Below are positions 23,623 to 32,595 of a DNA stretch of 64,000 nt, one piece after another. Each line of letters begins with the position of its first letter. The stretch's first letter is position 1. A program made the position numbers and the translations under genes. This DNA comes from Dorea longicatena (GTDB lineage Bacteria > Bacillota > Clostridia > Lachnospirales > Lachnospiraceae). The notes below the pieces were generated by a model. That model was not told the origin of the DNA. It made no database searches and saw nothing but the letters and a program-made list of their open reading frames with translations. Where the stretch lies: positions 327,501 to 391,500 of the forward strand of contig NZ_CP100126.1 of assembly GCF_024168045.1 (NCBI RefSeq), read 5' to 3'.

Positions 23623-25212
23623 ATGGGAAGATTTGTGAATCCGGATAACAGTGCATTTCAAGTAGCACTGAATTCAAAAATCTATATAGATAAAACAGGC
23701 TTAATTGCCTGCATGAATGATGTACTGGACTCAACAGACGGATATATTTGCAATAGTCGTCCACGTCGGTTTGGAAAATCATATGCGGCGAATATGCTTG
23801 CAGCATACTATAGCAAAGGTGCAGATTCGGAAGAGATGTTTTTTGATCTTGAGATAGGAAAAACAGAAGATTTTAAGAAGCATCTTAATAAATATGATGT
23901 GATCCATATAGATGTACAATGGTTTCTGACCAATTGTGAAGAAGCAGAAAATGTTGTAGCATATATTACCAGGATAGTATTGGATGAATTGAGGGAAATT
24001 TATCCGGAAATTTTGTCTGAGAATGTAAGATCTTTGCCGGATGGGCTTTCACGGGTTAAGGATAAGACAGGACAGAAATTTATTATTATTATTGATGAAT
24101 GGGATGTGCTTATCCGGGATGAGTCGGCAAATAAGAAAGTACAGGATGAATATATCCGTTTCCTGAGAAGTATGTTCAAGGGAACGGAACCTACGAAATA
24201 TATCCAGCTCGCCTATCTTACAGGAATTTTACCGATAAAAAAAGAAAGAACACAATCGGCACTTAATAATTTCCGTGAATATTCGATGCTGAATGCGGGA
24301 CCACTGGCCTCTTATATTGGATTCACAGAGGAAGAAGTAAAAGAACTTTGTGAGGAATATAAAAAGGATTTTTCAGAGGTGAAGCGCTGGTATGATGGCT
24401 ATCAATTAGGAAAATATCATGTCTATAATCCAAACGCAGTCGTAAATCTGATGACCGATGGAAATTTTCAGAGTTACTGGTCTGGAACGGCTTCCTATGA
24501 TTCGATCGTTCCATTGATTAATATGGATTTTGATGGATTAAAGACTGCAATTATTGAAATGTTGTCGGGGGCAGCGGTCGAAGTGGACGTTGCTTCATTT
24601 CAGAATGACATTGCAAATATTGTGAATAAGGACGATGTCCTGACGTATCTGATTCATATGGGTTACTTGGGATATTCGGGTGCTTCCAGGATGGCGTTTG
24701 TACCGAACGAGGAGATCCGGCAGGAACTGATTCGTGCGACGCGGAGAAAACGATGGAACGAGATGTTACTTTTCCAGCAGGAATCCGAATTGTTATTAGA
24801 TGCAACGTTAGATATGGATGGTGAAGCGGTTGCAGAACGGATAGAAAAAATACATGAGGAATATGCATCAACAATTCAATACAATAATGAAAATTCACTT
24901 AGCAGTGTGTTGGCATTGGCATATCTGAGTGCGATGCAATATTATTTTAAACCAGTTCGAGAATTACCGACAGGACGAGGCTTTGCGGATTTTGTGTTTA
25001 TTCCAAAACCGGAATATAAGAGTGATTATCCGGCGCTTGTTGTGGAATTGAAATGGAATAAAAGTGCTGTGAGTGCATTGCAGCAGATAAAGGATAGAAA
25101 ATATCCGGATTCTATTCAAGATTATACAGGTGATATTTTGCTGGTTGGGATTAATTATAGTAAAAAAGATAAGAAACATGAGTGTGTTATTAAGGCGTAT
25201 AAGAAAAAATAA
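23623..25212 (+). CDS. AAA-ATPase-like/PD-(D/E)XK nuclease family protein
   Basis: A 529-residue protein of the AAA-ATPase-like (PF09820) plus PD-(D/E)XK (PF08011) family that is greatly expanded in gut Firmicutes and Bacteroidetes. The N-terminal NTPase has a variant P-loop SRPRRFGKSYAAN (about 45-57) and Walker B KFIIIIDEWDVLI (about 148-160). The nuclease domain at the C-terminus has GRGFADFVFIP and VVELKW (about 447-475), the D and ExK of the fold. Function is unknown; roles in mobile DNA or defence have been suggested for the family. It is alone, with AAGGTGTAATAT before the ATG. Confidence 0.85.
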   Translation: MGRFVNPDNSAFQVALNSKIYIDKTGLIACMNDVLDSTDGYICNSRPRRFGKSYAANMLAAYYSKGADSEEMFFDLEIGKTEDFKKHLNKYDVIHIDVQWFLTNCEEAENVVAYITRIVLDELREIYPEILSENVRSLPDGLSRVKDKTGQKFIIIIDEWDVLIRDESANKKVQDEYIRFLRSMFKGTEPTKYIQLAYLTGILPIKKERTQSALNNFREYSMLNAGPLASYIGFTEEEVKELCEEYKKDFSEVKRWYDGYQLGKYHVYNPNAVVNLMTDGNFQSYWSGTASYDSIVPLINMDFDGLKTAIIEMLSGAAVEVDVASFQNDIANIVNKDDVLTYLIHMGYLGYSGASRMAFVPNEEIRQELIRATRRKRWNEMLLFQQESELLLDATLDMDGEAVAERIEKIHEEYASTIQYNNENSLSSVLALAYLSAMQYYFKPVRELPTGRGFADFVFIPKPEYKSDYPALVVELKWNKSAVSALQQIKDRKYPDSIQDYTGDILLVGINYSKKDKKHECVIKAYKKK

Positions 25213-25265
25213 CAGTGTTTCGTCAGGCATATAAGTGAAATGAAAGCATAGTAGAGGTGAATAAA

Positions 25266-25766
25266 ATGCTCCCGGCAAGAAAAATACATTTTGAAGCAAA
25301 AAAGAAAGAAAAAGAGAACTTAAGATTCCGAAGCTTCTTAAAATGCAATGCGGATGAAGAAGAACTGGACCAGCAATTTTTACAACTGCACAAAGAATTA
25401 TTTGAAAACTTCGATTGCGGCAGATGCCGTAACTGTTGTAAAGAGTACTGTGCGGAACTTACGACAGATGAAGTGAAGGAAGTGGCAGAGTATCTTAAGA
25501 TGGAAGAGCCGCAATTTGTTCAGACATATCTGGAAAAAGATGAGACGGAAGGGACTTATTTAACGAAAAATAAACCATGTGATTTTCTTCAAAAGAATGG
25601 AGAATGTCTTTTAGAGGAGTGCAAGCCGGATGGCTGTAAGAAGTATCCGTATACGGATCAATCGGGACGTTTGGGGAGTTTGTATGGTATGCTTGATGCG
25701 ATAGCGGTGTGTCCTGTAGCATATGAGATCTGGGAACGGTTAAAGAAAATATATAACTTTCATTGA
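25266..25766 (+). CDS. YkgJ-family cysteine cluster protein
   Basis: A 166-residue protein with the zinc- or iron-binding Cys cluster of the YkgJ (PF03692) family: CGRCRNCCKEYC (about residues 54-65), CDFLQKNGEC (about 104-113) and CKPDGCKKYP (about 119-128). Several cysteines and the late VCPVAYE are conserved in the family. The ATG at 25266 has GAGGTG about 10 nt upstream; an in-frame GTG at 25257 is the alternative. Biochemical role unknown. Confidence 0.85.
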   Translation: MLPARKIHFEAKKKEKENLRFRSFLKCNADEEELDQQFLQLHKELFENFDCGRCRNCCKEYCAELTTDEVKEVAEYLKMEEPQFVQTYLEKDETEGTYLTKNKPCDFLQKNGECLLEECKPDGCKKYPYTDQSGRLGSLYGMLDAIAVCPVAYEIWERLKKIYNFH

Positions 25767-25819
25767 TGATAATGTAAATGGAATGATAAAGAGGTAATTA
25801 CAACCGGAGGTGAAAATCA

Positions 25820-26266
25820 ATGAACAAAGCAGACAAAGCAGAATCCCTCTTCCGCACAGGCTACAACTGCAGCCAGTCGGTCTATGCAGCATTTGCGGAA
25901 GAACTGGGAATAACAGTGGAAGAAGCAGCGAAGAAGGCAAGCCCGTTCGGAGCAGGATTCGGCAAGCTTCGTGAAGTATGTGGTGCTGTGACGGGGATGG
26001 TCATGGTGATCGGTGATCTGTACGGATACGATGATCCGAAAGATGCGGCGGGGAAAAAGAAGCTTTATGCACTTGTGCAGAAGCTTTGCGGAGCATTTGA
26101 AGAATCGGAAGGAAGTCTAATTTGCCGGGAACTTCTTGGGTTGGAGAAGGGCGAAGATCTGGAAGAGCCTGCGGTCAGAACGGAAGAGTATTATCAGAGC
26201 AGACCGTGCGTGAAAGCATGTAGAAGAGCAGCAGAGATTTTGGAAGAATATATGAAGAATAAGTAG
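25820..26266 (+). CDS. C_GCAxxG_C_C family redox protein
   Basis: A 148-residue protein of the C_GCAxxG_C_C family (PF09719). Signature residues: TGYNCSQSV (about 13-21), REVCGAVTGM (about 52-61, the CGAxxG core), KLCGAFEE (about 90-97), ICRELLG (about 103-109) and CVKACRRAAE (about 131-140). The spaced cysteines probably bind iron-sulfur or other metal centres; family members occur next to oxidoreductases in anaerobes. CCGGAGGTG is an excellent ribosome site. It is the last gene before a strong terminator. Confidence 0.85.
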   Translation: MNKADKAESLFRTGYNCSQSVYAAFAEELGITVEEAAKKASPFGAGFGKLREVCGAVTGMVMVIGDLYGYDDPKDAAGKKKLYALVQKLCGAFEESEGSLICRELLGLEKGEDLEEPAVRTEEYYQSRPCVKACRRAAEILEEYMKNK

Positions 26267-26340
26267 AAAAAGACAGCAAAAAAATCGGGGAATATATAAA
26301 GAATAAAAGGATAATAGAACGATTGATGTTGAATATAAAA

Positions 26341-26377
26341 AACAGAGCGGTACGATGAAGGTACCGCTCTGTTTTAT
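26341..26377. terminator. Bidirectional terminator
   Basis: AACAGAGCGGTAC (26341-26353) pairs perfectly with GTACCGCTCTGTT (26361-26373), with A-run before and T-rich after. Confidence 0.88.
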
Positions 26378-26382
26378 ATTCT

Positions 26383-26436
26383 GAATCGCCATGCGTTCGT
26401 AAGAAGCTGCCAGTGGCAGGAATTGTTATGTATTCG
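26383..26436. repeat. Dispersed 45-bp repeat, copy D
   Basis: GCCATGCGTTCGTAAGAAGC then TGCCAGTGGCAGG and TTATGTATT. It lies immediately after the bidirectional terminator. Confidence 0.75.
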
Positions 26437-26478
26437 TAAAGTCTGGTTGGGGGCAGATTCCGCAGACAATGAAGGATT

Positions 26479-27021
26479 TTAAAATTTCTCATAATGAATT
26501 TTCTCAAATGGAAGCTTTGAAAGTTCGGCAGGTGTTTTCTCCTCAGCCGGCATCCCCAGAGACAGAATCGCTTCAAGCTTATACCCTTCCGGAAAATGCA
26601 GACATTCACGCACATAATCTTCGGTTGTAATAGATGCAGTACCGGAATCGGTGGAAGTTGCAGTTCTTAACCGTCCCTGGATCCAACAGCTTCCGATACC
26701 AAGACTGTCGGCCATCAGATGCATATTTGCCATGGCGATGGAGCTGTCCTCAATCCATACATCAGAGACTTCGGCATTGGCGATGACGACGATGGCCGCA
26801 TCTGCGCCGGCCAACATCCAGGCGGCGCCGGTACGGCATTCGGACAGATGACGGAGCATGTCTTTGTCTTTGACGACGATGAATTCCCATGGGCGGATCG
26901 AACGGCTGGAAGCGGACAGAAGTCCGGCCTGAATGATCTGTGTCAATGCTGCATCATCAATAGGTGCACCGGTGTATTTACGAATGCTGTGGCGTTGCTG
27001 GAAAATTGATAATAAATTCAT
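26479..27021 (-). CDS. Nitroreductase-family FMN oxidoreductase
   Basis: A 180-residue nitroreductase-fold protein using FMN and NAD(P)H. Key stretches: QRHSIRKYTGAPID (about 8-21, FMN phosphate contacts), SSRSIRPWEFIVV (about 37-49) and LGIGSCWIQGR (about 107-117). The start at 27021 is preferred over a longer frame to 27096 because AAGGGGG lies 8-14 nt upstream on the minus strand. It is divergent from the HD-domain gene, with a 10-bp inverted repeat in the shared control region. The natural substrate is not predictable. Confidence 0.88.
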   Translation of the reverse strand: MNLLSIFQQRHSIRKYTGAPIDDAALTQIIQAGLLSASSRSIRPWEFIVVKDKDMLRHLSECRTGAAWMLAGADAAIVVIANAEVSDVWIEDSSIAMANMHLMADSLGIGSCWIQGRLRTATSTDSGTASITTEDYVRECLHFPEGYKLEAILSLGMPAEEKTPAELSKLPFEKIHYEKF

Positions 27022-27039
27022 AAAAAACCCCCTTATCTT

Positions 27040-27072
27040 TTTTCTTATAGTATAATTGAGAATATAAGAAAA
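27040..27072. promoter_or_regulatory. Inverted repeat between divergent genes
   Basis: TTTTCTTATA (27040-27049) and TATAAGAAAA (27063-27072) are perfectly complementary with a 13-bp spacer that contains TATAAT. It may be an operator for the nitroreductase and the HD gene. Confidence 0.5.
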
Positions 27073-27124
27073 GGGAAGAGAAGAGTATTTAGACAAGTAT
27101 TAGACAAAAGAAAGCAGGAAGGAT

Positions 27125-27682
27125 ATGAGCGAATACATTACGACCTACACAGGAAAACATTTTAAACCAACAGAACCGAATCCGGAGTTATTTGACATAG
27201 CAGATATTGCACATGCGCTGTCCCTGATATGCAGAGGAAATGGTCATGTGAAGACGTTCTGGTCGGTCGGGGAACATTGCATTTGCTGTGCAAAAGAGGC
27301 AAAGGCGAGAGGTCTGTCGGATAGGATGGTGCTTGCATGCCTGCTTCACGATGCAAGCGAGTGTTATATGTCGGATGTTCCGTCGCCTTTTAAGAAGAAA
27401 CTGCCGGAATATAATGAACGCGAAGAACGTATGCTTTCTATGATTTATGAAAAATTTCTCGGTTCGGACCTGACACCGGAAGAGAAGATGCAGTTGAATG
27501 CGATTGATAAGGCAATGCTATGGTATGATCTGACGTTTCTTCTGGGAGAGAAACAGGAGAGCGAAGCGCCCGAATTGCATATTGATCTGAGGTATGAGGT
27601 CAGAGCATTTGGTGAGGTGGAAGAGGAATACCGGAGGATTTTTGAAGAACAGCTTATAACCGTACAGAATAAAAGAATCTAA
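27125..27682 (+). CDS. HD-domain phosphohydrolase
   Basis: A 185-residue HD hydrolase. Metal ligands can be seen as SVGEHCICCA (His, about residue 44), ACLLHDASE (the HD pair, about 74-75) and LNAIDKAML (Asp, about 123-131). It is similar to YfbR-like 5'-nucleotidases and to phage-type HD proteins with the ECYMSDVPSPFK stretch. The likely reaction is removal of phosphate from a nucleotide. GGAAGG lies 8 nt before the ATG. A monocistronic gene or the first of a unit with the following lipase-like gene 36 bp on. Confidence 0.82.
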   Translation: MSEYITTYTGKHFKPTEPNPELFDIADIAHALSLICRGNGHVKTFWSVGEHCICCAKEAKARGLSDRMVLACLLHDASECYMSDVPSPFKKKLPEYNEREERMLSMIYEKFLGSDLTPEEKMQLNAIDKAMLWYDLTFLLGEKQESEAPELHIDLRYEVRAFGEVEEEYRRIFEEQLITVQNKRI

Positions 27683-27718
27683 AATCGTACGGATAAGATA
27701 GAAAAGGAGGAATACATT

Positions 27719-28642
27719 ATGTTACACGAAGTATCTTTTGCGTCCTACAACGGACGTGACCAGGTCCAGGGATGGATCTATGTTCCGGCTTGCAAACCGA
27801 AGGGAATTGTCCAGGTGATCCACGGATTTGGGGAACATTCCAGACGTTATCTGCATATGATATCTGCCTTCATGGATGCGGGTTATATCGTGGCAGCAGA
27901 CGATCATGTAGGACATGGGAAGACAGCAATGGTCAATAATGTGTGGGGCGACTGGGGAGACAAAGGACCGCATACAATGATGGAAGACGAGCATACATTG
28001 AAAGGAATCGTGTGTGAAAAATATCCGGATCTGCCATATTTCTTATTCGGACACAGCATGGGATCTTTTATCACAAGAGATTTCATTGCAAAATACGGGG
28101 ACGAACTGGCCGGGGCAACCATCTGCGGAACAACGGGAATCTTCCGCGGGGCAGAAGAGACGGGAAAGAAATTAAAAGAAGCGATCGATGCAGGACATGG
28201 AGAAGAATCTGATCCGTCATATACCGGAGAACTGATGGGATGGATGTGTGAGCGCTGTGGAGAGGTCAGTATCGGAAATGAGTGGATCTGTGCCGATCCG
28301 TATGTACAGCGGGATCATGCCGATGATCCGTTTGATGCATTTACCAGACCGACCAGCAACCGTTCGGTATATGATTTCATCCAGATGATGTTACAGATCG
28401 AGGGAACAAAGTGGGCCGAAAAAGTGCCGACAGACCTGCCAATCTATAATATTGCGGGAGATCAGGACCCGGTAGGTGAGTATGGTGTCGGTGTATATCA
28501 GGTAAGTAACTGGCTGGTACAGACCGGACATAACGTAACGACGAAGCTGTACTCGGGATACCGCCACGAGATACATAATTATGCTGAGATTAAGAACGAA
28601 GTCGAAGCGGGTATTATTGCATTCATGGACAAGGCATTATAA
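27719..28642 (+). CDS. Alpha/beta-hydrolase, monoacylglycerol-lipase-like
   Basis: A 307-residue cytoplasmic serine hydrolase of the Hydrolase_4/lysophospholipase group. The oxyanion loop is IHGFGEHSRRY (about residues 37-47), the nucleophile elbow GHSMGSFI (about 110-117), the acid in NIAGDQDPVG (about 243-252) and the His in YRHEIHNY (about 280-287). AAGGAGG is 8 nt upstream of the ATG. A T-tailed hairpin follows 130 bp later. Likely substrates are monoacylglycerols or related esters. Confidence 0.85.
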   Translation: MLHEVSFASYNGRDQVQGWIYVPACKPKGIVQVIHGFGEHSRRYLHMISAFMDAGYIVAADDHVGHGKTAMVNNVWGDWGDKGPHTMMEDEHTLKGIVCEKYPDLPYFLFGHSMGSFITRDFIAKYGDELAGATICGTTGIFRGAEETGKKLKEAIDAGHGEESDPSYTGELMGWMCERCGEVSIGNEWICADPYVQRDHADDPFDAFTRPTSNRSVYDFIQMMLQIEGTKWAEKVPTDLPIYNIAGDQDPVGEYGVGVYQVSNWLVQTGHNVTTKLYSGYRHEIHNYAEIKNEVEAGIIAFMDKAL

Positions 28643-28778
28643 AAATGTATTAGGTGCCGGGAGGGATTATAATTTAAAAAAAATAGAGATAAAGGCATAA
28701 AAAGTACAAGAGCATTTGTGATAACGATTGTCGTGATCAGTGTAGATAAGAAAGACGTAAGGGAAATTTGATTTTCAG

Positions 28779-28812
28779 GGACTCCGGTTTTACTAAAACC
28801 GGAGTCCTTTTT
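28779..28812 (+). terminator. Terminator
   Basis: GGACTCCGGTTT (28779-28790) pairs with AAACCGGAGTCC (28796-28807) around TACTA and is followed by TTTTT on the plus strand. The stop of the converging GGDEF-EAL gene lies within it. Confidence 0.88.
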
Positions 28813-31800
28813 GAAGAAGTTCATCGAAAGAGCAAGGTTTTCCCCACAGATATCCCTGACTATAATCAGGATCCATCAGCCGGATCTTTTCCCATTCATC
28901 CTCAGTCTCCACACCTTCTATGCAGATTTTTATGTTCAGACGGTGTATCATAGTGCAGAATCGTTTTAAAAGATCATATTCCTTTGCATCTTTTATAGCT
29001 TTTGCGGTAAAGGAACGGTCAATTTTAATGATATCCGGACGCAGTTCATTGAGATAATGGAAGTTCGAATAACCGGTTCCGAAATCATCCAGTGCAAGCC
29101 GTATGCCGGCTTTTCTTAATTCCTTCAGGAAATGCCGTGCATTGGAATTGTCTTCCAGCAAAGCACTTTCTGTTAATTCCACGATCAATGCTTCCGGAGG
29201 AAGTTTGGCATTTTCAAGTTCAGCAGAGATATCCTGTATCACATCAGACTTTTCAATCTGTATCTGTGAGATATTGATGCTGACCTGGAAGTCCGGAATT
29301 GTTTCACGGAGCTTTTTACATGCCTGTAGAGCTTCCCTTATGATCCAGCGGCCGGCCGGAATGATGAGTCCGCTTTCTTCCAGGATAGGGATAAATTCTG
29401 CCGGTGAGATAGTTCCGAACTGTCCGGAAGAAAAACGCATCAAGGTTTCCGCACCAAAAGGCTGTCTGCAGCCTGCTTTCACCAATGGCTGTAAGGCAAC
29501 AGAGAATCCACGGAAGTCATGTATGACTGCCGCATGAAGGACATCGCTGATATCTTTCAGATGTAAGAACCGTTGATAGTCCTGTTCATTGAAAATGTAA
29601 TAACGGTTTCTTCCCCGTTTTTTAGCTGTGTTCAATGAAAAATCTGTCCGCTTCATCATTTCATCATATTCGCTTTCCAGAAGATTATAAAATGGGAGAA
29701 TCCCACCGGAAATCGTAAAGATTGCCGTATAATGATTCTTTTTAATAAACTGGTTGATGTTTTCCCTGATTTTATTGTAAAGGTGTACTGCTGTCTGCTT
29801 ATCGTCAGAAGTAACATCCACGATGATAAATTCATCAGAGGATAATTTGTATACCTGCTGTTCCCCTGAAATACAGTGCGAAATACACTCTGCAGTTTTC
29901 CGGAGAATATAATCACCATAATCCCATCCGAATTTTTCATTGATCGATTTGAAATTATCGATACCAAGGCGTAACAGAAATCCATTTTCCAGAGGAGTCT
30001 CCTGGGTCTTCAGGTATTCAATCAGACCATTCTCGCCGAAAAGTCCACTGATATTATCTGCTTTCTGCTTTTCGCCGATCTCATTAATACATCCAACCAT
30101 GTAGAGCGGCTTTTGATAATCATCCCGTACAAGATATCCGCGGCAGTTGATCCAGACCGGATTCCCGTTCAGATCCAGCCAGCGATATTCCATATTATGG
30201 ATACAACGGTTGGTAGTAAGCAGATCACGGAATTCGGCAGTCAGCAGCGGATAATCCTCGACATATACAAAGTCCCGGTGTGTTTCCATAACATTATAAA
30301 AAGCATTTTGAGGAACGCAGAAACGTTCCAGTGACTGTGGCGCAATATAGTAAAAGTCGGTCCGGAAATCAATAAAGTACAGATAGTCATCGGTACTTGG
30401 ACTGAGCAGGTCAATGATCCCGCATAATTCCGTCGGTGAAATATGCTGGTATTTTTTCTCCTGCGTGATCAGTTCATCCGTGATCCCTTGTGCACGAGAT
30501 TGCTTTCCGGAAGAAAGCATCGGATGAGAAGAAGCGGAATGTGATATTTTTTTTCTTCGTTTTTCACGGTAAAGCATAGTATCACTGCGTCTTACGATAT
30601 CTTTAAAATCCATATCGGTGTCAGGCTGATAATAGGCATATCCGGAGGAGACGCTGGGAGAATAGGAAAGATCCTGATCCTTTTCATTTAGAAGCAGCTC
30701 CAGTTTATGGATCTTATCGGCAATCAGCTCTTTTTCATCTTTATGGAAAATATAAGCAAATTCGTCTCCACCGATTCGGAAACAATTCTGTTCCGATGGA
30801 AAAGCCTGGCGGATACACTGATAGCAAAGCTTTAAGGCTTCATCTCCCTTTTCGTGGCCAAAGTTATCATTGATTTCCTTCAGATTATCAAGGTCTAATA
30901 AGACAACTCCGGTTGTATGTAATTCCAACTCCTGTTCGTCCAGATAACGGATCATATTTTCATAGGCATTCCGGTTCATGGCTTCGGTGAGCATATCTAT
31001 ATTTGCCAGTTTCTGGAAGTAGATCAGTTTTTGCTTCTGGATACACTGCTCATAATATTGCGATACCTGGATCCAGATCAGCATAAGGATAAACAGCAGA
31101 GTGCCAAGCGGAAGAAATACAGATGTCTGCTGGAATCTGCGGATATAATAAATCAATAGTTCCGATAAGGAAAAACACATAATGAGGTACATTGGATATC
31201 TGAACTTTCTGGCAAGTTCGTTTCCAAGCTGTTTTGCTTCGTAATGGATCAGTCCGATCGTATATGCTGCATTCACAAGCATGATCAGATGCGTGATCGG
31301 AAGAATCAGGAAGATATCGACAATTCCCATACACTGAAGAAGGACGGCTGCGCCCATATTGATCAGATAAGAAACAGACAGGAACAGGGCACCTTTTTGG
31401 AATTTACTTTTGCAAATATCATACAAAAGGAAATTAAACGGAACAGGAAAGAGATAAAATGTAAAGAAGTCAATAAAATACAGTGTTCTTCCATCCGGGA
31501 CTAAAAACTGCAGGAAACCGCATTGATTCAGGGACCATAAGGCAATCAACAGGGAGAAGATTCCAAGATTCAGGAATATTTTAGATGTTTCTTCGGAAAA
31601 ATCCTCCTGTTTCTTACGAATCACTGCAATATACAATACCAGAGAGAGAAATCCCAAAAATAAAACACCGCAACTGAGGATCAGTATTCCTAGACTCTGG
31701 CTGAGAATCTTCAGAATACAATCGCCCCTCGTACCTAGAAAAAGATGCACCGGGTTCCCGTAATAACCCTGATATACAGGAATGATTTTGACGGTCAGTT

Positions 31801-32161
31801 TCTTGGTGTCACTGTTTGCCGGAATGTCTACAATATGCCAGCAGGAGCCGGGTGATTTCATGAATTTGGGTGTGTGTTTTTCATTTCCGTATTGATAAAT
31901 AAGTTTCCCATCAAGCCAGACTTCTGCATTGGTATGAGTAGTCTGGAAAAGAATCGCTTTTTGCGTGTGGAATTCATCGGACAGGATCACAGATTCTGTT
32001 TTCGCACCGTCAGTTTTAAAACTTGTTGTTTTCAGTGAGGTGGTGTTATCAAAAGGCAGTTCGTTCCGAACAGTATCCTGTCTAAATATCCAGATGGAAA
32101 AGATAACGGCAAATAAGACAGATGCGATCAACGAGAGCCATATTTTTTTCTCTATTTTCAT
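28793..32161 (-). CDS. 7TM GGDEF-PAS-GGDEF-EAL cyclic-di-GMP protein
   Basis: A 1122-residue membrane signalling protein. An N-terminal anchor helix and extracytoplasmic beta domain (about 1-145) are followed by about seven helices (150-380, 7TMR-DISM type), then a GGDEF domain with intact RIGGDEF (about 462), a PAS domain (about 570-690), a second GGDEF-like domain with degenerate KLSSDEF (about 770) and an EAL domain (about 890-1120). In EAL the first motif reads ETL but the Glu is kept, and VELTES, DDFGTGYS, KIDRSFT and EGVE are all present. It may therefore both make and break c-di-GMP. It is divergent from the rib operon. Confidence 0.88.
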   Translation of the reverse strand: MKIEKKIWLSLIASVLFAVIFSIWIFRQDTVRNELPFDNTTSLKTTSFKTDGAKTESVILSDEFHTQKAILFQTTHTNAEVWLDGKLIYQYGNEKHTPKFMKSPGSCWHIVDIPANSDTKKLTVKIIPVYQGYYGNPVHLFLGTRGDCILKILSQSLGILILSCGVLFLGFLSLVLYIAVIRKKQEDFSEETSKIFLNLGIFSLLIALWSLNQCGFLQFLVPDGRTLYFIDFFTFYLFPVPFNFLLYDICKSKFQKGALFLSVSYLINMGAAVLLQCMGIVDIFLILPITHLIMLVNAAYTIGLIHYEAKQLGNELARKFRYPMYLIMCFSLSELLIYYIRRFQQTSVFLPLGTLLFILMLIWIQVSQYYEQCIQKQKLIYFQKLANIDMLTEAMNRNAYENMIRYLDEQELELHTTGVVLLDLDNLKEINDNFGHEKGDEALKLCYQCIRQAFPSEQNCFRIGGDEFAYIFHKDEKELIADKIHKLELLLNEKDQDLSYSPSVSSGYAYYQPDTDMDFKDIVRRSDTMLYREKRRKKISHSASSHPMLSSGKQSRAQGITDELITQEKKYQHISPTELCGIIDLLSPSTDDYLYFIDFRTDFYYIAPQSLERFCVPQNAFYNVMETHRDFVYVEDYPLLTAEFRDLLTTNRCIHNMEYRWLDLNGNPVWINCRGYLVRDDYQKPLYMVGCINEIGEKQKADNISGLFGENGLIEYLKTQETPLENGFLLRLGIDNFKSINEKFGWDYGDYILRKTAECISHCISGEQQVYKLSSDEFIIVDVTSDDKQTAVHLYNKIRENINQFIKKNHYTAIFTISGGILPFYNLLESEYDEMMKRTDFSLNTAKKRGRNRYYIFNEQDYQRFLHLKDISDVLHAAVIHDFRGFSVALQPLVKAGCRQPFGAETLMRFSSGQFGTISPAEFIPILEESGLIIPAGRWIIREALQACKKLRETIPDFQVSINISQIQIEKSDVIQDISAELENAKLPPEALIVELTESALLEDNSNARHFLKELRKAGIRLALDDFGTGYSNFHYLNELRPDIIKIDRSFTAKAIKDAKEYDLLKRFCTMIHRLNIKICIEGVETEDEWEKIRLMDPDYSQGYLWGKPCSFDELLQKGLRF

Positions 32162-32205
32162 AATTTGATTTCCTTTAGATTCTACGTATTCTCAGGTGAC
32201 AATAA

Positions 32206-32219
32206 TCTATACGTATAGA
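32206..32219. promoter_or_regulatory. 14-bp palindrome upstream of the GGDEF-EAL gene
   Basis: TCTATACGTATAGA is a perfect palindrome about 45 bp before the start codon of the minus-strand gene. A candidate operator; no regulator can be named. Confidence 0.4.
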
Positions 32220-32279
32220 ATAACAAAATTGGCAGATGAAATCAATGTGAAAAGGAGTCTGCTATTTCCAAACTTTTGC

Positions 32280-32308
32280 TTTACAAATGATATATAAAGT
32301 ATTATGAT
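32280..32308 (+). promoter_or_regulatory. Promoter of the riboflavin operon
   Basis: TTTACA (32280-32285), 17-bp spacer, TATGAT (32303-32308), ending just before the riboswitch. Confidence 0.75.
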
Positions 32309-32320
32309 AAAAAAAACGAA

Positions 32321-32427
32321 ATCTTCAGGGCAGGGTGTGATTCCCTACCGGCGGTAAAGCCCGCGGGCCGAGAGGCATGATCCGGTGTGATTCCGGAGCC
32401 GACAGTATAGTCTGGATGAAAGAAGAT
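32321..32427 (+). ncRNA. FMN riboswitch (RFN element)
   Basis: P1 is ATCTTC (32321-32326) with GAAGAT (32422-32427). Conserved cores are present in order: AGGGCAGGGTGTGATTCCC, ACCGGCGGTAAAGCCCGCG, GGCATGATCCGGTGTGATTC and CCGACAGTATAGTCTGGATG. FMN binding should favour the downstream terminator and shut the rib operon. Confidence 0.97.
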
Positions 32428-32465
32428 GATGGTACAGTTATTTTAATAGATGAATGTAGTGTCAG

Positions 32466-32500
32466 AGCTCTGAGATGGTGATCCATTTCAGAGCTTTTTT
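32466..32500 (+). terminator. Riboswitch expression-platform terminator
   Basis: AGCTCTGAGATGG (32466-32478) pairs with CCATTTCAGAGCT (32483-32495), followed by TTTTT. Confidence 0.88.
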
Positions 32501-32541
32501 GATTAACAGATCATTTGTCAGTTATATGTAACAGATCATTT

Positions 32542-32569
32542 CCCCTGTAGGTATCCTGCAGGGGTTTTT
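32542..32569 (+). terminator. Second hairpin terminator before ribD
   Basis: CCCCTGTAGG (32542-32551) and CCTGCAGGGG (32555-32564) around a TAT loop, with TTTTT after it. It ends only 26 nt before ribD and both terminators are preceded by ACAGATCATTT-like context (32506 and 32531 copies flank it). Confidence 0.75.
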
Positions 32570-32595
32570 GTATAACTAAGAAAGAAGGAAGAAAA

